Shown in pieces: positions 33,414-41,447 of a stretch of 64,000 nucleotides of DNA. Where the stretch lies: the NCBI GenBank assembly GCA_947452905.1, contig CANGEP010000006.1, forward strand, positions 1-64,000, read 5' to 3'. Each line of letters begins with the position of its first letter. The stretch's first letter is position 1. Below the pieces are notes generated by a model. The model saw only the letters and a list, made by a program, of their open reading frames with translations. It did no database searches and was not told the origin of the DNA. This DNA is from Bacteroidota bacterium. GTDB taxonomy: Bacteria > Bacteroidota > Bacteroidia > Chitinophagales > Chitinophagaceae. The position numbers and the translations under genes are program-made.

Positions 33414-34574
33414 CTAGCGACCCATTAATTGAACGGCTTTTTCGGCCACAATAGGCGCAATGGCTACACCCATACCACTCATACGTACAGCACAAAACAC
33501 ATGGGGTTGTAGCGCTTCAATAATTGGCTTTTTAATTTTACCCATACCCATAGTGCCACTCCATCTTAATTCAATCTTTGGTTTTTTACTACCCTTGGGT
33601 AAAATTCTTTTCATCATAAAATCTTCTAAATGTTTTTGTATGTTTTTAGAAGTTTCTAGAGAGTATGTTTTTTCTTTTTTAAAATCTTTATTGCGTGCAC
33701 CCCCTAATAGTAAACGTTTGCCCACATTTCTAAAATAATAAAAGCCTTCATCAAAATGAAAAGTGCCTTTGAATTTTAAATTAGGGATGGGTTCAGTTAT
33801 AAATACCTGACCTCTTGCTGGTACCACATCCAATGAGGGCACTAATTGTTGGGCAAAGCCATTGGTACAAATAAGTAATTGTTGGGTTTCTATGGGGGCT
33901 TCTAAATTGGTATGTAGGGTAACACCTTTTTTATGGGAGCTAAATTTTTTTACTTCGGTATTAAATAATATTTGTACTCCCTTGGCTTGAATCTCTTTTT
34001 GTAAAGCAAGTACCAACTTAGCCGAATTTAATTGTCCTTCAAATGGACTAAAGGCCAATGCTTTAATATTTTGAAAACCTAATTGCTTTATTTTCTTGGT
34101 CTCGTTACTATAAATAGGCAAGTACTTGCCATTTTTTTTAGGGGTTTGTAAAGCAGGTGCTAATACTTTATTTAAATAAGCAATATCCTCATCTAGTTTG
34201 GAAATATCATAAGGTCCATTTTCTTCGAACAATTCATATCCCCCAAATTGATCATAATCGATATCGGCCTTCCCAAATATTTTTTGAATTTTTTGTAATC
34301 CTTGGTATCGCATCTTCACCGTCTCTAACATATTGGCTTCGCCCATGAGTTGCACATCATAGATTAATTCGGATACACTACCAAAACAACTAAAGCCTGC
34401 ATTTCTTGTGCTAGCTCCCGAAGGAATAGTACCTCTTTCTAGAATCGTAATTTGTAGTTGGGGATTTTTTTTAATTAATTCATAGGCGGTCCACAAGCCT
34501 ACAAAGCCGCAACCAATAATCACCACATCTTTGGGGGCAAAATAAGTGGCCTGCTCCCATACTGATATTGCCAT
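33414..34574 (-). CDS. FAD-dependent oxidoreductase (DAO family)
   Basis: A 386-residue protein of the D-amino-acid/glycine oxidase superfamily. The N-terminal FAD motif is G21-C-G23-F-V-G26 in DVVIIGCGFVGLWTAYELI, with ILERGTIPSGASTRNAGFSCFGS giving the second FAD contacts. A central LLICTNGFA and a C-terminal MSGMGVAIAPIVAEKAVQLM fit the fold. The substrate is not evident; similar enzymes act on amino acids or sarcosine-like amines. It is cytosolic, with no signal. 15 nt upstream of trmB. Confidence 0.8.
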   Translation of the reverse strand: MAISVWEQATYFAPKDVVIIGCGFVGLWTAYELIKKNPQLQITILERGTIPSGASTRNAGFSCFGSVSELIYDVQLMGEANMLETVKMRYQGLQKIQKIFGKADIDYDQFGGYELFEENGPYDISKLDEDIAYLNKVLAPALQTPKKNGKYLPIYSNETKKIKQLGFQNIKALAFSPFEGQLNSAKLVLALQKEIQAKGVQILFNTEVKKFSSHKKGVTLHTNLEAPIETQQLLICTNGFAQQLVPSLDVVPARGQVFITEPIPNLKFKGTFHFDEGFYYFRNVGKRLLLGGARNKDFKKEKTYSLETSKNIQKHLEDFMMKRILPKGSKKPKIELRWSGTMGMGKIKKPIIEALQPHVFCAVRMSGMGVAIAPIVAEKAVQLMGR

Positions 34575-34633
34575 AACCTATCATTTAGATTACAAATATC
34601 CGAATAAAAGCAGGCCATCCCTAATTTCTTATA

Positions 34634-35962
34634 CTAGTATTTGGTAACCCCTGGAACTGCCACAGGATAATATCCGTCAGGGTCTGGAAGCACTGGTGGC
34701 ATTGCATCCCATGCATACACTTTAGGGTGAATATCCATACCAGAGTTAATGGCTTTATCCCAATATACTTTTTGACCACTATAAGTTGCCATACGACCTA
34801 AGATGGATGTCATGGTGCTTTTAGCTCCATTTTCGGCATCTGCAAATTTGTATTCACCTTTTACGATGGCGGCAAAAAGTTCATCGTGTTCTGTTTGATA
34901 AGGATTATTCTCTTGCTTTTTATCGAATTGATAAAGCACATTGCCTTGATGATCTTTAATATTCATAGCACCACATGCAATTTTTCCTTTTGTGCCAATA
35001 AATAATTCATCAACCTTACTCATTGTGCCAGGCATATGTCTGCATTGAGAATTTAAAATAGATCCATCCGCATATTCAAATTCTACAAAATGATGATCAA
35101 AAATTTCACCATGTTCTTTTCCTTTTCTTACTTGACGTCCTCCAAATCCCTGTGCTTTAATGGGGTAGCTTCCTTTAAACCAATTGATCACATCTAAATT
35201 ATGTATATGTTGTTCGGTGATATGATCACCACATAACCAGTTAAAATAATACCAGTTGCGCATTTGGTATTCCATTTCGGTTTGACCTTCTTTACGTGGT
35301 CTTACCCAAACCCCATCATTGTCCCACCAAGCTTGCGCCGATACTATATCACCAATCATATCCTTGCGCTTAAATAATTCACGATAGGAATTTTGATAAT
35401 GACGTTGTAATCCTACTACTACATTTAATTTTTTCTCTTTCGCAATAGCTGCAGTGGCTAAAACTTTTTGAACACCAGCAGGATCGGTGGCTACCGGTTT
35501 TTCCATAAATACATGCTTGCCTTGTTTAATGGCTTCTTCAAAATGAATAGGTCTAAAACCTGGAGGCGTTGCTAATATAACTACATCGGCAAGCGCAATT
35601 GCTTTTTGATAACCCTCAAAACCAGTAAAGCGTCTTTCTTCTGGTACATCCAAACGACTCGCTAACTCACCTAAGCTATTGTTAATTTCGTTGGTTAATT
35701 CTTTATGGCAATTATCTAAATTATCTTTAAATGCATCACACATAGCAACAATTCTTACATTTTGTTTACTGGATAATGCTTGAATGGCAGCGCCCGTACC
35801 ACGACCACCACAACCCACTACCGCTACTTTAATAACTTCTTCGGAGCCACTAAAATAATTGGCATTGCTTAGTAAAGGGCTTGTTATTAAACCGCCTCCA
35901 ATAAGGCCGGCACTTTTTACAAAATCTCTTCTTGTTTTTATTTTCCAATCATTGTTTTTCAT
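34634..35962 (-). CDS. Gfo/Idh/MocA-family oxidoreductase (secreted, Tat-type signal)
   Basis: A 442-residue NAD(P)-dependent sugar oxidoreductase with an N-terminal twin-arginine signal (RRDFVKSAGLIGGG, R11-R12). Rossmann motif GCGGRG at 50-55, then CDAFKDN, the family motif MEKPVATD (E154-K155-P156), and a C-terminal catalytic region with ITEQHIHNLDVINWF. Export with a bound NAD cofactor is typical of glycoside-processing members in Bacteroidota. The neighbours (TIM-barrel isomerase, ThuA, ROK kinase) point to keto-sugar metabolism. The precise substrate is unknown. Confidence 0.82.
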   Translation of the reverse strand: MKNNDWKIKTRRDFVKSAGLIGGGLITSPLLSNANYFSGSEEVIKVAVVGCGGRGTGAAIQALSSKQNVRIVAMCDAFKDNLDNCHKELTNEINNSLGELASRLDVPEERRFTGFEGYQKAIALADVVILATPPGFRPIHFEEAIKQGKHVFMEKPVATDPAGVQKVLATAAIAKEKKLNVVVGLQRHYQNSYRELFKRKDMIGDIVSAQAWWDNDGVWVRPRKEGQTEMEYQMRNWYYFNWLCGDHITEQHIHNLDVINWFKGSYPIKAQGFGGRQVRKGKEHGEIFDHHFVEFEYADGSILNSQCRHMPGTMSKVDELFIGTKGKIACGAMNIKDHQGNVLYQFDKKQENNPYQTEHDELFAAIVKGEYKFADAENGAKSTMTSILGRMATYSGQKVYWDKAINSGMDIHPKVYAWDAMPPVLPDPDGYYPVAVPGVTKY

Positions 35963-35980
35963 AGCAATCGTATTTGATTT

Positions 35981-36922
35981 TTATAAATGAATATAAGTGT
36001 TAAAAAATTGATTTACTTCCTCTTCGCTGGGTTGTATTTGTGGACGTACCAATCTAAAACCCACTTGCTTGGCTTCGGTAAGCCACCATTTGGATTTGGG
36101 TATTTGCGGATCTCTGCGATTCCAAACAGGATCGGATTTAAAACGCATGTTTGATTGTAAATGATCAGCATCGTCCTCATAACTGCCTCCTCTTAAAGCT
36201 TTGGGATAACGTAAATTATTGGCAGGAAGCATTGGATTTTCATTTGTATACATTGCATAAGCGTCTTCTTGATAATGATCCAAAGTCCATTCTAATAAAT
36301 TTCCCAACATATCATAAAGGCCCCATGGGTTAGGGAGTTTTTGCCCTACCTTATGATATACTTCGTTGCTATTATCACTAAACCATGCATATTTTGAAAG
36401 TTGCTTAGCATCGTTACCAAAAAAATAAGTAGTGCTAGTACCTGCTTTACAAGCATATTCCCACTCAGCCTCCGTAGGTAAACGATAAAATATTTTTGTT
36501 TTTTGATACAGCCATTTACAATACATAAGTGCGCTTAATTGCGACATACTATTGGCTGGGTATCCTCCCTCTTTGCCCATGCCCCAACTTAAATCTACAT
36601 ATTGTGGGCTAGGCCTTGTAATAGCGTCTACACTTACGTTCTGGCTGGTTTGTTCGTCTTTTAAAAATACATCAAACTCATCCCTGGTTACTTCATAAGC
36701 ACCCATCCAAAAAGGGGATAGGGTTATTTTTTTTCGGGTACTTCTTAGGGTAAAACTACCTCCTTTGATGGGCACCATTTTACAATAAAAATCGGAGCCA
36801 AGAATTAATTGGTTATAAGCAGAAAATTGGTTGGAATTAGTGCTGGATTGTGCAGCTATATTTTGCCCACAAAATAAAGAAGTAAAAAACAAGCAAGCAA
36901 TCTTAATTAGTATACGCTTCAA
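35981..36922 (-). CDS. SUMF1/formylglycine-generating-enzyme-like secreted protein
   Basis: A 313-residue protein with a signal peptide (start TTG at 36922, MKRILIKIACLFFTSLFC) and one FGE-sulfatase domain. Landmarks: MVPIKGGSFTLRSTRKK, FWMGAYEVTRDEFDVF, FYRLPTEAEWEYACKAG, NPWGLYDMLGNLLEWT, and ALRGGSYEDD near the end with VGFRLVR. It carries the usual Ca-binding folds but I see no pair of active Cys in the right place, so it is likely one of the non-enzymatic members such as GldK/GldJ-like lipoproteins or a sugar-binding relative. It lies 19 nt upstream of the Gfo gene. Confidence 0.7.
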   Translation of the reverse strand: MKRILIKIACLFFTSLFCGQNIAAQSSTNSNQFSAYNQLILGSDFYCKMVPIKGGSFTLRSTRKKITLSPFWMGAYEVTRDEFDVFLKDEQTSQNVSVDAITRPSPQYVDLSWGMGKEGGYPANSMSQLSALMYCKWLYQKTKIFYRLPTEAEWEYACKAGTSTTYFFGNDAKQLSKYAWFSDNSNEVYHKVGQKLPNPWGLYDMLGNLLEWTLDHYQEDAYAMYTNENPMLPANNLRYPKALRGGSYEDDADHLQSNMRFKSDPVWNRRDPQIPKSKWWLTEAKQVGFRLVRPQIQPSEEEVNQFFNTYIHL

Positions 36923-36948
36923 TCCTTAAAATTTAACAGTTTAAGTTA

Positions 36949-37956
36949 CTACAATTTTTCTTTACAATAAGCATCAAAACCCTTTGATTTATAAATTTCA
37001 ACTTTTGAACCTTTTAAAATGGCAATATAAATTTGAGCATTATGTTGTTGTGCTAATTGTATCGCTTTGGAGATGGGCATTAAACTACAAGCAGTAGAGA
37101 GCCAATCGGCCAAGATGCCCTCATTCGCAATCACAGTCACATTTTTAGGACTGGTAATGCCATAGCCTGTTTTGGTATCAATGATATGAGAGTAGCGTTT
37201 CCCCTTATTTTGAATATACTGAAAAGCATCTCCCGAACTAGCAATCGCACCATTCTCAATACGAATAATAGCGCTAGCCATTTTATTTTTATTTCTGGGC
37301 AATTGAATGCCAACATGCCAAAAATATTTTTCATCTAAAGCTTTACTAGCCACAATTTTTCCGCCTGCATCTATCATGCAATTTTCGAATCCTTCTTGCT
37401 TATAATAATTTATCATTGATTGCGCTATATATCCTTTGCCCAAACTACCTAAATCAATATGCATACCAGCATAGCGCAAAAAAGCAGTATGCTTGAGTGT
37501 ATCAATAAGTAGGTCATCACAACTAATATGTTCTTTGGCTTTGGCAACCAATTTTGGATTAGGAAAAGTATGGGTTTTACGCGCCTCTCGCCAAAGCAAG
37601 CTTAATGAGCCAATCGCAATACTGTATTGGCCATGGGTGGTAGCATAAGCTGATTTTCCAGCTAGCAATATTTTTTCTAAATAAGGACTAATGGCAATTG
37701 GCTTAATTCCTGCACTGGCATTAAGTTTGTTTAACTCACTACTGTCATCATAATCACTAATTATATGCACTAAAGAATCTACCAGTAAAAGACCTTTTTG
37801 ATAAGTGAAAGCCGTTTTAGCACTATCATTACTTATAACAGTAGTAGTAAAAGGTGATCCCATTTTATCGGCATAAAAAATATATTTTTTTACTTGTGCA
37901 AAAACACCCAAAGGGCTTAGGTGTATCAATAAAAAAAATAAAAACAGTTTTTTCAA
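36949..37956 (-). CDS. apbE: FAD:protein FMN transferase (ApbE family)
   Basis: A 335-residue periplasmic flavin transferase with a signal peptide (start TTG at 37956). It attaches FMN covalently to Thr/Ser of target proteins, a Mg-dependent reaction. Motifs: MGSPFTTTV, SLLWREARKTHTFP, HIDLGSLGKGYIAQSMINYY, NCMIDAGGKIVA, and HIIDTKTGYGITS with the flavin-binding site. The FMN target (often RnfG, NqrC or a periplasmic flavoprotein) is not in the window. 26 nt upstream of the SUMF1-like gene; a shared leftward transcript with the Gfo gene is likely. Confidence 0.85.
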   Translation of the reverse strand: MKKLFLFFLLIHLSPLGVFAQVKKYIFYADKMGSPFTTTVISNDSAKTAFTYQKGLLLVDSLVHIISDYDDSSELNKLNASAGIKPIAISPYLEKILLAGKSAYATTHGQYSIAIGSLSLLWREARKTHTFPNPKLVAKAKEHISCDDLLIDTLKHTAFLRYAGMHIDLGSLGKGYIAQSMINYYKQEGFENCMIDAGGKIVASKALDEKYFWHVGIQLPRNKNKMASAIIRIENGAIASSGDAFQYIQNKGKRYSHIIDTKTGYGITSPKNVTVIANEGILADWLSTACSLMPISKAIQLAQQHNAQIYIAILKGSKVEIYKSKGFDAYCKEKL

Positions 37957-38008
37957 GTTGGAACCTTAATTAGATATGCTTAAATTTAAGTAATTAAAAC
38001 AAAACCTT

Positions 38009-38929
38009 ATGGAACGTCGTCATTTTTTAAAACAAAATGCTTTAGCCACAGGCGCAGTATTTTCATCTTCCGCTTTATGGGCCTCCACCCCCCGTACGAT
38101 TCACACAGCTCCTACAGCTTTTAATTTAGCGTATGGTATTCATGATGGTATGTTTAAAGCAGTGGCAGGGGACGACTTTATTGAACAAATTAAATACGCG
38201 CATAGTATTGGTTTTACTGCTATTGAGGATAATGGCATGATGGATCGCAGCCCTGATATGCAGCAAAAAATAGGTGATACACTTACAGCACTTGGAATGC
38301 AAATGGGTGTTTTTGTAATTAGTTTTGATCATTGGCCATTACAAATTTCTATGACCAATGGTTCTAAAGAATGGCGTAAAAAATTTGTAGACTATTGCAA
38401 AGAGGCGGTTGAAGTGGCCAAACGTTGCAATGCAAAATACATGACTGTAGTACCCGGTAATTATGATCATTCAAAATCTTTGGATATGCAATTAGCCAAT
38501 GTACTAGAATGTTTAAGACCTGGTGTTGAAATTTTAGAAAAAAATAATTTAACCATGGTGCTCGAGCCTTTAAGTGATACACCCGAATTGTTTTTACGTC
38601 ATTCCGATCAAACCTATGCTATTTGTAAAGCCATGAATAGCAGTGCTTGTAAAATATTATTCGACATGTATCATATGCAGCGAAACGAAGGCAATATTAT
38701 AGCAAATATTACCAAATGTTGGGACGAGATTGGCTACTTTCAGATAGGGGACAATCCCGGACGAAATGAGCCTGGCACCGGCGAAATGAATTATAAGAAT
38801 ATTTTTAAATTTATTCATAGTAAGGGTTACAAAGGAGTTTTGGGTATGGAGCATGGTATTGCTGGAAAAGGTAAAGAGGGTGTGGAAGCCCTTGTGAAAG
38901 CGTATCGTGAGGCCGATAATTTTTCGTAA
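38009..38929 (+). CDS. TIM-barrel sugar isomerase/hydroxypyruvate-isomerase-like, exported
   Basis: A 306-residue protein with a short signal (MERRHFLKQNALATGA, arginine-rich; Tat-like) and an AP-endonuclease-2-type TIM barrel. Metal/active-site motifs: TMVLEPLSDTPE (Glu), ILFDMYHMQRNEGN (Asp, His), YFQIGDNPGRNEPGTGEMNY (family signature for hydroxypyruvate isomerase-like enzymes), and VLGMEHGIAG (Glu). Such exported barrels act with Gfo/Idh/MocA enzymes and ThuA-type proteins in keto-sugar conversion. The specific sugar is unknown. It starts a rightward set divergent from the apbE group, 52 nt away. Confidence 0.78.
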   Translation: MERRHFLKQNALATGAVFSSSALWASTPRTIHTAPTAFNLAYGIHDGMFKAVAGDDFIEQIKYAHSIGFTAIEDNGMMDRSPDMQQKIGDTLTALGMQMGVFVISFDHWPLQISMTNGSKEWRKKFVDYCKEAVEVAKRCNAKYMTVVPGNYDHSKSLDMQLANVLECLRPGVEILEKNNLTMVLEPLSDTPELFLRHSDQTYAICKAMNSSACKILFDMYHMQRNEGNIIANITKCWDEIGYFQIGDNPGRNEPGTGEMNYKNIFKFIHSKGYKGVLGMEHGIAGKGKEGVEALVKAYREADNFS

Positions 38930-38981
38930 ATAAAATGGATGATTGGCGAGCCCTTTACAATATTATTAGATATTTTTGCGC

Positions 38982-39731
38982 ATGTTTACAAAAGCGCCGC
39001 TAGTTTTATTTTTTGTTTTATGTAGTAGTTTGCTGCGGGCTCAAACCAACACCACACAAGAAACCTGGTTAGATTATTTAAATCAAAATAGATATTCTGA
39101 TAGATGGGGCTCATGGTTAGATTTGCAATTAAAATTGAACGACGGATATATTCATGCTAAAAATGCAGGAGAGTATACCGCAGGCGCTTCTTATTTCGCT
39201 AAAAAAAATTTCAAGTACACTGCAGCATTCACTTTAGTGGATGCCTATGCTAATACTGCTCACATAAATCATACCAAAGAGCTTCGTCCTTGGGCCATGA
39301 TTCAATTAAATACCAGCAATAGTTATTCTAAATGGATTCAGTGGTTAAGAGTGGAGGAAAGATTTAAAGAAACCATTGCTAATAAATTAGCTACGGGAAA
39401 TTTTGATGAAAGTACAAGAGTTCGTTATTATTTACTTGCTCAGTTTCCTTTATCCAAACGTCAATACCAAAAAGGAACAGTATCTTTTGTTACTTCCGAA
39501 GAACTGTATTTAAATTTTGGGAAAAACATAGTGTACAACACTTTCGATCAAAATAGATTTTTTTTGGGTTTTTATTATTTCTTAAACAAGGATAATATTT
39601 TACAATTAGGGTATACCAAAATGTATCAAAAGTTAAATGCCCCCGACAAATACGTGAATTCTGATGTTCTAAGAGTATCTGTATTTAATACCATCGATTT
39701 TCATAAAAAGCCCCAGCACCTTACAGAATAA
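38982..39731 (+). CDS. DUF2490 outer-membrane-like protein
   Basis: A 249-residue protein from the ATG at 38982 (a TTG lies six bases before). Signal peptide MFTKAPLVLFFVLCSSLLRA, then alternating amphipathic strands (WLDLQLKLNDGYI, YTAAFTLVDAYA, IQWLRVEERFKE, FFLGFYYFLNKDNILQLGYTKMY) that suggest an about ten- to twelve-strand beta barrel as in DUF2490. This family probably sits in the outer membrane and has no known function. A TATTTTTG element at 38971-38978 lies just before the start, so the leader is very short or transcription begins at the ATG. Confidence 0.7.
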   Translation: MFTKAPLVLFFVLCSSLLRAQTNTTQETWLDYLNQNRYSDRWGSWLDLQLKLNDGYIHAKNAGEYTAGASYFAKKNFKYTAAFTLVDAYANTAHINHTKELRPWAMIQLNTSNSYSKWIQWLRVEERFKETIANKLATGNFDESTRVRYYLLAQFPLSKRQYQKGTVSFVTSEELYLNFGKNIVYNTFDQNRFFLGFYYFLNKDNILQLGYTKMYQKLNAPDKYVNSDVLRVSVFNTIDFHKKPQHLTE

Positions 39732-39775
39732 TCGTTTTTATTCGCGCCAAATTTCTTACATTTAGTATACAATTG

Positions 39776-40558
39776 ATGACTATGAAAAATGTAAAGTTAT
39801 TCGCATTCGCATTACTGGTATTATTGAGTTCTCAAACTGCAAGCGCACAAAAACAGTTTAAAGCATTGCTGGTAACTACTACCAGAGGCTGGCATCATGA
39901 GTCTATTCATGCAGGTGTTTTAGCCATTCAACAATTAGGGGTTAAACATTTTTTTCAGGTCGATTTATTGGAAGATAATTATGGCTTTACCGACAAAACG
40001 CTTTCGAATTATCAGGTGGTCATATTTTTAAATACCACGGGTGATATATTGAATGAGCAGGAACAAAAAGTAATGGAGCGTTTTATACAATCAGGTAAAG
40101 GTTTTATGGGTATTCATAGCGCCTCTGATACGGAGTATGATTGGGCTTGGTATACACAACTTGTGGGAAGAATGTTTCATATACATCCTGCCATACAATC
40201 GGCTCGTTTAAATGTAATAGATGCTAGCTTTCCAGGTTTGGAAGGTTTTGCCAATAATAAACAATGGACCGACGAGTGGTATGAATTTGGTCCCGATCAA
40301 GCGAAGGATTTAAAAACCATATTAACGGTTGATGAAAAATCGTATGACCCCAAAGCTGAATGGGCTGCAAATCCACAAAGAGCCGCTGTATCAGGAAAAG
40401 GCATGGGTGCTTTTCATCCCATTGCATGGTATCATAATTTTGATGGAGGCCGTTCCTTTTACACCAATCTAGGACATGTACCCGCCGATTATACCGATCC
40501 TTCTTTTTTAAGCCATATTGCTGCTGGTATTATATGGGCAGCCACCGTTAAAAAATAA
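39776..40558 (+). CDS. ThuA-like domain protein (secreted)
   Basis: A 260-residue protein (start ATG 39776, with 39782 as alternative) with a signal peptide ending near ASA. Class-I glutamine-amidotransferase-like flavodoxin fold of the ThuA family: FKALLVTTTRGWHHESIHAGV, NYQVVIFLNTTGD, GFMGIHSASDTEYDW, MFHIHPAIQSARL, AFHPIAWYHNFDGGRSFYTNLGHVPADY. ThuA is linked to trehalose/sucrose catabolism, where 3-keto-disaccharides are formed by Gfo/Idh/MocA-type ThuB. Such a dehydrogenase is encoded nearby (34634-35962), and the ROK kinase follows after 5 nt. Confidence 0.8.
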   Translation: MTMKNVKLFAFALLVLLSSQTASAQKQFKALLVTTTRGWHHESIHAGVLAIQQLGVKHFFQVDLLEDNYGFTDKTLSNYQVVIFLNTTGDILNEQEQKVMERFIQSGKGFMGIHSASDTEYDWAWYTQLVGRMFHIHPAIQSARLNVIDASFPGLEGFANNKQWTDEWYEFGPDQAKDLKTILTVDEKSYDPKAEWAANPQRAAVSGKGMGAFHPIAWYHNFDGGRSFYTNLGHVPADYTDPSFLSHIAAGIIWAATVKK

Positions 40559-40563
40559 TTTAC

Positions 40564-41418
40564 ATGCTTACTCAAAAAATTATTGGCATCGACTTAGGCG
40601 CTACTAATATGAGAGCAGGGGTAGTAAATGGAAATGTGCTAGACACAGTATTGGCTGTGAAAACTAAAAATGAGGGAACGGAGCAGGAAGTACTTGCCGA
40701 TCTTTTTGCTTTAATTGATAAACTCTTCGATAAAGATATAAAAGCTATTGGTATTGGAGTACCTAGTGTGGTAGATACTAAAAAAGGAATCGTGTATGAT
40801 GTGCAATATATTCCTTCTTGGAAAAAAGTAGCCCTTAAAGAAATACTTGAAAAAAAATATGCTGTTCCTGTTTTTGTAAATAACGATGCCAATTGTTTTG
40901 TATTGGGTGAATATTATTTTGGAAAAGCAAAAGGTGTACAAAATTTAGTTGGGCTTACCATTGGCACAGGCCTAGGTTCCGGAGTAATTATACATCATCA
41001 ATTATATGAAGGAGACAATGGCGGCGCAGGTGAATTAGGAATGGTAGATTATTTAGAACACTATTATGAATATTATGCGAGCGGTTCCTTTTTTAAAAAT
41101 GTATATGGGCTTGATGGGGAAGAAGTTTATACTAAAGCAAAACAGGGCGATGCGCATAGTCTTGCCTTGTATCAAGAATTGGGTAAGCATATAGGTAATG
41201 CTATTAAATTAGTAATGTATAGTTATGATCCTAGTTGTATCGTAATTGGAGGCTCAGTTAAAAATGCGTTTCCTTATTTTGAGCAGGCATTGTGGAATCA
41301 GCTACAAAGTTTTGTTTATAGACAGTCGGTAAAAAATTTACAAATAATAGTTTCGGATCTTGAATTTTCGGCCATTTTAGGAGCTGCTGGTTTATATTAT
41401 AACCAACAACCTATTTAA
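40564..41418 (+). CDS. ROK-family sugar kinase lacking the zinc-binding site
   Basis: A 284-residue cytosolic kinase-like protein. ATP phosphate motif IGIDLGATNMRAG (D10) and the catalytic Asp in VFVNNDANCF (D108) are present, as is GTGLGSGVI. The canonical ROK zinc motif (CxCGxxGCxE after AGELG) is missing: after AGELGM (155-160) the sequence runs VDYLEHYYEYYAS with no Cys. It may still phosphorylate a hexose, as some ROK kinases lack zinc. It lies 5 nt after the ThuA gene, likely in one transcript. Confidence 0.78.
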   Translation: MLTQKIIGIDLGATNMRAGVVNGNVLDTVLAVKTKNEGTEQEVLADLFALIDKLFDKDIKAIGIGVPSVVDTKKGIVYDVQYIPSWKKVALKEILEKKYAVPVFVNNDANCFVLGEYYFGKAKGVQNLVGLTIGTGLGSGVIIHHQLYEGDNGGAGELGMVDYLEHYYEYYASGSFFKNVYGLDGEEVYTKAKQGDAHSLALYQELGKHIGNAIKLVMYSYDPSCIVIGGSVKNAFPYFEQALWNQLQSFVYRQSVKNLQIIVSDLEFSAILGAAGLYYNQQPI

Positions 41419-41447
41419 TAAATTACACTACTTATAAATAAATCCTC

